Assembly: GCA_013178375.1 (NCBI GenBank)
Contig: JABLXQ010000033.1
Coordinates: 1-64,000, forward strand
Reading direction: 5' to 3'
Length of the DNA stretch: 64,000 nucleotides
Source of the DNA: Gammaproteobacteria bacterium
GTDB lineage: Bacteria > Pseudomonadota > Gammaproteobacteria > Pseudomonadales > Ketobacteraceae
How positions within the stretch are numbered: the first letter of the stretch is position 1; each line of letters begins with the position of its first letter. The translations under genes were made by a program, and so were the position numbers. A model generated the notes under the pieces. That model ran no database searches and was not told where the DNA came from. It worked only from the letters and a program-made list of their open reading frames with translations. Shown here piece after piece: positions 51,678 through 58,659 of the stretch.

Positions 51678-53618
51678 CTAAGTATTGGCATCACTCAGAT
51701 CGGAATTTGTTGTTTTGGCTCCTTCTAAGTTCGCCTGATTTAAATTGGCATTTTTTAGGCTGGCCGATATGAGGTTTGCACGCACAAGACTGGCACCAAA
51801 TAAGTTGCATCGCCGCAGATTTGCGGAAGCAAGATTTGCGCCGACTAGCAAGGCCATTTTCATCTCGGATTCGCGCAAATTAGCATTGCACAAAGAGGCA
51901 TAGCAGAGAGAGGCACCGCTCAAATCTGCTTGTGCAAGCTGAGCATTGTCTAGGTTAGCATTTTCAAAATTAGAGTTACGAAGAATTGCACCTTTCAAAT
52001 TGGCACTGCTCAGGTTGGCCCCTTTGAAGGACGCGTTCTCAATTAGGCAATTCTCCATGTTTGCCAAACGAAGGTTTATGTTTTCTAACATTGATTCTGA
52101 TAGGTTCGATCCAGCCATGTTGGCTTCGCCTAGACCGGTGTCCACAAACTTGGCGCCCCTATAACTCTTGCCCTTCAATGCCTGAAGCGCATCTTTTTCA
52201 AAGGTAACACCAATAATCTCTGCGTTCTCAAAATTGCCGCGAATAATATGTTCTTTTCCAATCCTTGTTTTAACAAGCAATATGCCTCCTCGATCATTAT
52301 AAAAGCCGAAAAAAGGTCGATTGCTTATTCTGCAATGGAGAAATTTAACAATTTTATCCGTAGAGAGAAGTCGAGAGCCATCTTTTATTAGCGCTTTATT
52401 GGCGCCGTAAACCAGAAGAAACTCTTTTAGGCTGGTGTGAGAAAAACGAAAGTCTCCATTGGAGTTTCGGTTCAATAAAGAATCGGTCCCTATATCTATC
52501 CCTTCAAGGCTAAGCACCAGATTTTCGGGCTTTTCACGCAAAGCAATAACTGTACTCTGCGATTTAAACAGATTAAAAAGCTCACTGGGTTTTATAGTGT
52601 GACGCCCATTTTTGTGTATAGACTCAGCAATCCATACGCATGCAGTAAGCAAATCACTTTCTTTGACATTGATTTGCTTTTTTTCTCTGAGGCGTCGCAC
52701 TTCCCTGCGAATCCAGCATTGAACCAATCCTTCGTATAGATCATATTCGGTTGATCCCTGTTGATAGCTAGCGACTATGTCTTGTATGTGTGCTAGCAGG
52801 AAAGGCCGGAATTGCAGAGAACCTATTTGTTCCACAACGGTGCGAGCGGTTTCGAATTTCAGATTTTCCTTCAAACCCATTTTATGAATGAGACTGCCAG
52901 GGAATCTTTTTTTTAAATACAACTTCACTTGTTGTTCGTCAAACAGCGAAATGTAGGTTAATGGACATGAATAACCACTGAAATTGATTTTCCCCAATTT
53001 GTTAGCGTTAGATTCGTTGACGTCTGGGAAGAACTGAGTCCTGCATGTGATTATTACCCGGTGAAAAACTACAGTTGAGGACAAAATCGCCTCCAGCCTT
53101 TCGGACATCATACCATCTCTGCAGCTTGGATCTTCATCGAGCGAGTCCAGAAGCAGAACAGTATTTGTCTTATTTTGTATTTGCTGGATGCGCCTCAACG
53201 TATCTTGGTCTAGTTTCAACAGCTCACAATGATAATTTTTAGGCCAAAACGAAGTTAGATGTCCAAGTTTTAACATCATCAGCAATGATGTCTTTCCCAT
53301 ACCGGCGTCAGCAAGAACTATCATTTGACTGGCGCCATCCCGAACCACGATGTCTCGATTTAAGAAATCATTTATAGTCCTAAAAATGCCAGAGCGTACA
53401 GAAAGTATCGAACCGTCTTCCAATTCATCGGCAGGGTTAACGTTCTGGCCGTTGGGTTCAATATAATAGCGCGCTAGCGCTTCGCAGTTGCCAAAAATAT
53501 CGTTTATCCGCGTCAGCTCATCTTTTCTCTCATCATGCTTGCTCTTCAAAATTTTAACGAGGGATTTTACGATTGCGACAATGCTTTCGGATGACGTGAA
53601 AATCAAGGGCTCGCCCAT
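51678..53618 (-). CDS. NACHT-like (STAND) NTPase with C-terminal pentapeptide repeats
   Basis: A 646-residue protein. The N-terminal 90 residues are helical and charged (ESIVAIVKSLVKILKSKHDE). The NTPase has Walker A VLADAGMGKTSLLMMLKLGH (about residue 100), Walker B NTVLLLDSLDED (about 155) with the NACHT-type second acidic residue and RVIITCRTQFF as sensor, then a helical region (LLAHIQDIVASYQQ, FRFSHTSLKEFLL). Residues about 485-646 are A(D/N)Lxx pentapeptide repeats (GANLSSANLKGAIL, NANLDNAQLAQADL) forming a right-handed beta-helix. AGGGGTCTTT precedes ATG 53618. NACHT NTPases with sensor repeats act in anti-phage defence. A+T-richer than flanks; likely acquired by transfer. Confidence 0.85.
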   Translation of the reverse strand: MGEPLIFTSSESIVAIVKSLVKILKSKHDERKDELTRINDIFGNCEALARYYIEPNGQNVNPADELEDGSILSVRSGIFRTINDFLNRDIVVRDGASQMIVLADAGMGKTSLLMMLKLGHLTSFWPKNYHCELLKLDQDTLRRIQQIQNKTNTVLLLDSLDEDPSCRDGMMSERLEAILSSTVVFHRVIITCRTQFFPDVNESNANKLGKINFSGYSCPLTYISLFDEQQVKLYLKKRFPGSLIHKMGLKENLKFETARTVVEQIGSLQFRPFLLAHIQDIVASYQQGSTEYDLYEGLVQCWIRREVRRLREKKQINVKESDLLTACVWIAESIHKNGRHTIKPSELFNLFKSQSTVIALREKPENLVLSLEGIDIGTDSLLNRNSNGDFRFSHTSLKEFLLVYGANKALIKDGSRLLSTDKIVKFLHCRISNRPFFGFYNDRGGILLVKTRIGKEHIIRGNFENAEIIGVTFEKDALQALKGKSYRGAKFVDTGLGEANMAGSNLSESMLENINLRLANMENCLIENASFKGANLSSANLKGAILRNSNFENANLDNAQLAQADLSGASLCYASLCNANLRESEMKMALLVGANLASANLRRCNLFGASLVRANLISASLKNANLNQANLEGAKTTNSDLSDANT

Positions 53619-53640
53619 AAAGACCCCTAGTAAAGAGTAA

Positions 53641-53886
53641 CTAGAAATAGGAACACAATTTAGCAGTTAACATGTGCATACTGCTCGCAAACTCACATCC
53701 TACCTTCTCCGTTCTGCAATCGCGCGGAGTGGTACCTTCGGTATTGATTCCAACTCGTTTTGCTCCAACCAATCCACAAAAGGCGCCTGATTGGCCGCCA
53801 GATATGATTTTTTCAGGCCTGTGCATAGGCTCAACTATCTCTAGAAGTACAAAGTTTAACTTAAGTGAAAGTTGATTACCGTTCAA
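53641..53886 (-). pseudogene. Truncated SLOG / YpsA-related nucleotide-binding protein
   Basis: The conceptual product contains RPEKIISGGQSG, LVGAKRVGINTEGTTPRDCR and TEK, which match the N-terminal third of the putative molybdenum-carrier / YpsA-related SLOG family (IISGGQTGxD, AKxxGIxTGG, xxRTE). The family is usually 150 residues or more; here the similarity stops after TEK and a stop follows at about 81 codons. The Asp after SGGQ-x-G, conserved in the family, is missing. It is most likely the remnant of a gene that lay between the NTPase gene and the effector copy. It might still be expressed as a short protein, but I think not. Confidence 0.55.
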
Positions 53887-54054
53887 GCGAAAGGCTATTG
53901 GTAAACGATCAACTGAGTTTACTGCTTTGGACTAAATTGTTTGATTTGTTCGACGACGAAGACGAGGTTACGTGCGGCTGATCTGGACCCTCGTAGATCT
54001 TCAACACGTCGATTCAAAAAAGTCGTTAGAGTGAAAATTGTGAGCATTTTTTGA

Positions 54055-54291
54055 TCAGAATGACAGTTTCTTGGTGTCGCCATTTGTTGACCTTCCGGGT
54101 ACACACTTGATCGTTGCCATGCCTTGATCGACGATGGATACTTTGTAATTTCCCTCAGGCACCGGGCCTGCGTCTGGCGAGCATTGCTCTTCCGGAATTT
54201 GATTGGACTGCGTGCCAGACGTTATCTTGAACACCAGACCTTTATCTTTCCACTTCAAAAATTGTCCGTCATAGAACAATTCATTTTTCAT
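54055..54291 (-). pseudogene. Internally deleted second copy of the Tlde1-like effector gene
   Basis: Codons 1-59 match the intact effector at 51017-51541 (FYDGQFLKWKDKGLVFK shared), then the sequence jumps directly to KCVPGRSTNGDTKK, the effector C terminus, so about 100 codons including the catalytic His and Cys are gone while the frame is kept. The original stop is lost and three residues (LSF) are added. The ATG of the immunity gene is still present at 54083 (MATPRN) but similarity ends there. Similarity also continues upstream to about 54390 (CTGTTTT and GAGCGG blocks), so the promoter region was copied as well. A second enzyme from here would be inactive. Confidence 0.88.
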
Positions 54292-54451
54292 ATTCGTTCC
54301 TTGAATCTCTACCGCATTAAACTGATCGCGCCAGCAAACTATGGCAGTGTCGTAGCGGGTGAAATTCTGTTTTCGACGAAGAGCGGCTATTGGTGCAATA
54401 CGTTCACTTTATAATCCACGCTCATGTTGTTTAATTAAATGTATCCTCAAA

Positions 54452-56245
54452 CTACGATCCTTGAATTTTAACTAACACACTGGCAATCTCCTTCGGGACA
54501 ATCCCAATAACCTCATATTTCCTAATCAAGTAGTCCAAACTCCAAGTTGCATTAAATCGTTTTCTGACCTGATCAAAAAGATTTTTTTTTGCATCGCAAT
54601 TAATTATCCATTCAGGCACAAAAACAATTGCACCGCCTATGTATTCTATAGCAACCGTTTTTCTCGATGTTTCGGGCGAAAGATCTTGATATATGCTAGA
54701 CATGCGATCAGTTATCATCTGAAGTTTTTCACTGTCGAGCTCCAGCAACTTCCTCGAATATCGAAAATCTATCCCGTCAATTAGCTCCGGAATACTGGGG
54801 CTGTTATCCTCCAAAAGCAACGCGAATATAAAAAGAGGATCTAAAAGATAGGACTCAAGATGCCGCCTACCGCCAACATAAACGCGACCAACGGGAGCCC
54901 CGTCATCGTCTCTATCAACGATGCCCGCCACCTGCGATGACTCAATATCATTCACCCATCTAATTACCATCTGCTTTCCGCCACCCTGTCGCCCTATACT
55001 CGACGGGATAAACTTAAGGAGTCTAGCATCATCAAACCCGAGCGCGTTGATTGAATCAAAAGCCAAGAAACTTTGTAACCGGTTATAGAAACTCACATCC
55101 CGCTCATCCTCCACAAACACTACTTTTGTTTCTGTGCCAACAGTAACCAACCCGGACGTGAGACAAGCAACTGCATCCCACTTGTTAACTACGGGCCGAA
55201 TGCGTGGTTCCTCCTGAGCCATAACAAACAGGTTTTCTTCGCCAGCTAGCGCCACGCTTGACGGAGAGTGCGTTGTCATAATTACTCTTATCCCTCTCCG
55301 CCCTATTAGCTCTTCCCTTATAACTCTCAGAAATTTTTTTGTTAGTGCTGGATGCAGGTGCGCATCTGGTTCATCTAGCAGCAGCAAAGCAGTTTCGCTA
55401 CCTAACATTTCCTGATTGAAAAAATACGACCAAATAGCCGTCATAAATATAACTCTCTCTCCTGAAGAGAGAGAACTAACAGGAATTGCAGAACCACTCA
55501 CGGTACTCTCTAGTTCTAGCCGGTATGATATGTTGAATTTTTTTGCCCAAGAAGAGGCAGGAATTTCCGGCTGCTGAACCTTATAGCTCAAACCTGCTAT
55601 TTGTAGCGCATGGTTTACAGTATCCCAAGGCAAGGGGGCCAGTTTTTCTCTAGCGCTTTCTTCTCCGCATCCACTCCGCTGCAGATCGAATAGCTTTGCA
55701 GCATAACCAACAAATAACAGTGGTATCAAATTGTGCATCGCCGGCGGATGCATAGCGTTTTTCTTCATCAATGGAAAATTGGGAGGTAAATGGAGCAAGA
55801 ATTCCTCTTCTGTAAATTCAGTGCGATCTTTGTGGCATTTAGACTCCAACTGGAGCCAAAGATCCCCCCATGAATCATCGCTGTTTGAAGGTATTCCTTT
55901 TGAGTTTCTTTCATTCCATGCATCCTTTGCTTGTTCAAAAATTTGTTCAATTGAAGCGCTTGGATCATTTATATTCCAATAACTCCGAAGAAAAACGGTA
56001 TTGCCTCTATTTAATGTCTCAGTGCCGTCTACTTTGACTTTTATTGTAGTATTCTCATCATGACGCCTATTATCTCCCGGCTCAGGAGTGCGTACGCCTG
56101 CTGAAGCTGCGATCAATTCAAGCAATTGTGTTTTTCCCGCACCATTTGCTCCAGTGATTACGGCTAGATGAGGTATGTTTTTCCAGTCAAGGGATGTTAT
56201 TGATTTGTGCCGACCTTCAACCAAACGAATATCCATACATTTCAT
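54452..56245 (-). CDS. ABC-type ATPase fused to TOPRIM/DUF4435-like domain
   Basis: A 597-residue protein. The ATPase part has Walker A AVITGANGAGKTQLLELIAA (residues 29-48), ABC signature SSLSSGERVIFMTAIW (about 258), Walker B ALLLLDEPDAHLHP (about 290) and H-loop IMTTHSP (about 325). From about 375, KVVFVEDERDVSFYNRLQ, VAGIVDRDDDGAPVG and RRHLESYLLDP give the Glu and Asp-x-Asp pattern of TOPRIM-like DUF4435 domains. This is the ATPase plus TOPRIM logic of OLD nucleases and of PARIS (AriA/AriB), here in one chain. I start at ATG 56245 because the ATPase fold begins there, though no good ribosome site is visible. A perfect inverted repeat lies 77 bases upstream. Confidence 0.82.
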   Translation of the reverse strand: MKCMDIRLVEGRHKSITSLDWKNIPHLAVITGANGAGKTQLLELIAASAGVRTPEPGDNRRHDENTTIKVKVDGTETLNRGNTVFLRSYWNINDPSASIEQIFEQAKDAWNERNSKGIPSNSDDSWGDLWLQLESKCHKDRTEFTEEEFLLHLPPNFPLMKKNAMHPPAMHNLIPLLFVGYAAKLFDLQRSGCGEESAREKLAPLPWDTVNHALQIAGLSYKVQQPEIPASSWAKKFNISYRLELESTVSGSAIPVSSLSSGERVIFMTAIWSYFFNQEMLGSETALLLLDEPDAHLHPALTKKFLRVIREELIGRRGIRVIMTTHSPSSVALAGEENLFVMAQEEPRIRPVVNKWDAVACLTSGLVTVGTETKVVFVEDERDVSFYNRLQSFLAFDSINALGFDDARLLKFIPSSIGRQGGGKQMVIRWVNDIESSQVAGIVDRDDDGAPVGRVYVGGRRHLESYLLDPLFIFALLLEDNSPSIPELIDGIDFRYSRKLLELDSEKLQMITDRMSSIYQDLSPETSRKTVAIEYIGGAIVFVPEWIINCDAKKNLFDQVRKRFNATWSLDYLIRKYEVIGIVPKEIASVLVKIQGS

Positions 56246-56321
56246 CACAACAAAATTCCAAATAAATTTGGTTTCGAAATGGACATTTGAGAATTGTCGA
56301 TTTTTATTATCTACTGACACC

Positions 56322-56341
56322 AAGACGTGCTGTCACGTCTT
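56322..56341. promoter_or_regulatory. Perfect inverted repeat upstream of the ATPase-TOPRIM gene
   Basis: AAGACGTG-CTGT-CACGTCTT has 8-base perfect arms and a 4-base centre. It lies 77 bases upstream of the chosen ATPase start and 107 bases behind the TPR gene. There is no adjacent T run on the minus strand, so an operator is as likely as a terminator. Confidence 0.5.
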
Positions 56342-56447
56342 TTAGATCCAATTATTATTTTTTGGTTTTGCCTTCGTGAAAGACCGCTTCGGCTCGACTC
56401 CGACAATCCGATCTTCCAACCACCAAACCCACCTTCGATCACCCACC

Positions 56448-57521
56448 CTACTTCACCTTCCACAACTTGATCCCTTCCAACTCCCGTCTGGCATAATCAT
56501 TTTTCGGGTCCGACGAAAGTGTCTTGCCATACCAGTCAACAGACTTTTCCTTATACTCCATGTGCTTCTCCCAACTATCTGCACCCTTCAACGCCATTTC
56601 CCGATAAACATAACCCAGATTGTTGGATGCAAAATGATTGTCGTGGTTCTCCTTGTAAGCTTCCTCATTCAACGGAATGGAACCCTTGAGGTCGCCTGCT
56701 TTAATCAAGTCATAGGCTTTGTTGGACAGCGCCGTCGATAACTTCACGTGACCCAGGGGATAATCCATCAGCGCAAGACTTTTCCGCGCATAGATAATGG
56801 CCTTGTCGTGTTGTTTCAGACTGCCCGTCAGAAATGCAGCGTAATCACCGTACACCCACGCGGTAGGCTGCAGTTTTATTTGCTCCTGGTAGGTCGCATC
56901 AGCCAATTCAAGCTTGCCGATCTGTGGGTAGGCCGTTTTCTGAATTTCCAGTTTATAAAGATGGATGTACGCTTCATCGTCGCCCTGGATGGCCTCGGCA
57001 AGCTGGGCAGCCTTTGCGTAGTCCTTTTTCACCACATTTTGAAAATTTGCCTCCAGGATCTGCGTGCAAACATGATCCTGCGGAGTCTTCTCGGCCTTTC
57101 GTACCTGTGCCAAAGTCGCATCAAATCCGGACACATCAGACTGAAACATGTACACGTGGGCCAGTTCCCACTGACACAGGTAACAGTCCGGGTCGAGTTG
57201 CACCGCCTGCAGTGCCAGCGTTTTCGCCTTGGCCAGATTTTCGGAGCGGAACTGGCTCCCCTTCAGAAACCCCGCCTTGCGCACAATCCGCGACAACTGC
57301 GCCATCGCCAACGCGCACTTATCGTCTTTTTGCAGCAGTGCACTCGCCTTGTCATATTGCGCTTTCAGTAGCGCAGAATCGCCGGCCCACTCATCGACGG
57401 CTTCTTTGATTGATTTGGCTTCGTCAGCGCAGGCGGCGAAAGCGAAATGGGGGATCAGCAGCAGTACCAGCAAGGCAATCCACCGCGCAACCCATCCGGA
57501 TTCCAGGCTCTTGTCATCCAT
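56448..57521 (-). CDS. Exported TPR-repeat protein
   Basis: A 357-residue protein with a signal peptide (WIALLVLLLIPHFAFA, cleavage near residue 29). The mature protein is helical with TPR-type repeats, for example AKTLALQAVQLDPDCYLCQW, HASNNLGYVY-like FASNNLGYVYREMALKGADS and VDWYGKTLSSDPKNDYARRE. Two Cys (DPDCYLCQW) may form a disulfide in the periplasm. Partner proteins are unknown. The next gene upstream is 124 bases away; it is separated from the ATPase-TOPRIM gene by about 200 bases and a palindrome, and its base composition returns to that of the rest of the window, so it marks the edge of the acquired segment. Confidence 0.8.
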   Translation of the reverse strand: MDDKSLESGWVARWIALLVLLLIPHFAFAACADEAKSIKEAVDEWAGDSALLKAQYDKASALLQKDDKCALAMAQLSRIVRKAGFLKGSQFRSENLAKAKTLALQAVQLDPDCYLCQWELAHVYMFQSDVSGFDATLAQVRKAEKTPQDHVCTQILEANFQNVVKKDYAKAAQLAEAIQGDDEAYIHLYKLEIQKTAYPQIGKLELADATYQEQIKLQPTAWVYGDYAAFLTGSLKQHDKAIIYARKSLALMDYPLGHVKLSTALSNKAYDLIKAGDLKGSIPLNEEAYKENHDNHFASNNLGYVYREMALKGADSWEKHMEYKEKSVDWYGKTLSSDPKNDYARRELEGIKLWKVK

Positions 57522-57645
57522 CGTTCAATTCCTGATTACAAAACTTGATTCACTCACCACCACCCCACCAAGGCTGGAGCAGCGGTCCCCTTTTTTCTTC
57601 TATTGCACCGGCGCACGTTCCCCCAGACGCTTCATCCAACAATAG

Positions 57646-58653
57646 CTACCTGACCTTCCAAGTCAACCCGTATTCTTTCGCAAATCGTTGGCCTGCGGGG
57701 GAGTCAGTGTAATGCTGCCGCAAACGCTGTTCGTCATGGGCGAACTGCTCACACACCCATTGCCGGTAGGTGTCGATGGCCATTGCCTCGGCGACGCCGG
57801 CACGATGCCATCCTTCCACCAGGTGGCCACACAGGATGCCGCTCATCAGTGCACGCAGAACGCCATGCGATGACGACGGGTCGAACGTTGCGGCGGCATC
57901 ACCGACAAGAAAGTAGCCCGGTCCTGCGCAGTGCGGGCGCAATGTCCAGGTGAGGTCCAATCCCGCAGGAGGACTGCCACCCGGCTCGCCGATGCGCAGC
58001 TCAACCCACGCGGTGCGATGATTTCCCAGCGGCGCCTGCCAGCTCCAGCCATCGTCGTGAAACCTGAATGCGGGCTGGCCATCGTGATTCGCATGTTCTT
58101 CATTGCGCCAGCCAAACCGGGCGGCCAGTGGTGGCGAGCAGGTGCGTGCCTCAAGCGCCAGTTGACGAGCCAGCCAGGCGTGGCGCCCGGTGGCGTCGAT
58201 GGTCCAGGCTGCCCGATAGTGCGTGCTGTTGATGACAACACCGGTTACCCGATTTTCTTGCGCCAGCACCGCTTCAGCGCGGGCATTGCGAATCAGCGTG
58301 GCGCCAGCGTCAACGGCGGCCTGCTGCAATATCCGGTGGAGAACCCGGCGATCCGCCTGAAACCCCAGCCATTCCCCCTGAGCATCTTGCCCGTACGGAA
58401 AAAATTCGCGCGTTTCACCCTGCATTCGCCAAACACCACGATGCCGTTGAAAGCCAGCCTGCAGCACCTGATCCAGAACACCCAGCTGCCTGAGCAGAGG
58501 TTCGATGCCCGGGTGCAGGGTTTCGCCGGGCGCTGCTTTGGGCGATGCATTGGCATCGAACATCATCACGCTCAAACCGGCTTGCCGCGCGCGAATCGCG
58601 GCGGCACAACCTGCGGGGCCGGCGCCCAGCACAATCACATCCGCAGTGCTCAT
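57646..58653 (-). CDS. FAD-dependent oxidoreductase, LodB/halogenase-like
   Basis: A 335-residue flavoprotein. The FAD site VIVLGAGPAGCAAAIRARQA is at residues 6-25, the second FAD motif YFLVGDAAATFDPSSSHGVL at about residue 247. PGETLHPGIEPLLRQLGVLD is a phrase common to tryptophan-halogenase-like and LodB-like flavoproteins. LodB-type enzymes modify a partner protein to form the cysteine tryptophylquinone cofactor of LodA/GoxA oxidases. It starts six bases behind the stop of the 760-residue gene, clearly one operon, which supports a maturase role. Direct oxidation of a small molecule remains possible. No signal peptide. Confidence 0.85.
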   Translation of the reverse strand: MSTADVIVLGAGPAGCAAAIRARQAGLSVMMFDANASPKAAPGETLHPGIEPLLRQLGVLDQVLQAGFQRHRGVWRMQGETREFFPYGQDAQGEWLGFQADRRVLHRILQQAAVDAGATLIRNARAEAVLAQENRVTGVVINSTHYRAAWTIDATGRHAWLARQLALEARTCSPPLAARFGWRNEEHANHDGQPAFRFHDDGWSWQAPLGNHRTAWVELRIGEPGGSPPAGLDLTWTLRPHCAGPGYFLVGDAAATFDPSSSHGVLRALMSGILCGHLVEGWHRAGVAEAMAIDTYRQWVCEQFAHDEQRLRQHYTDSPAGQRFAKEYGLTWKVR

Positions 58654-58659
58654 GGCTCG

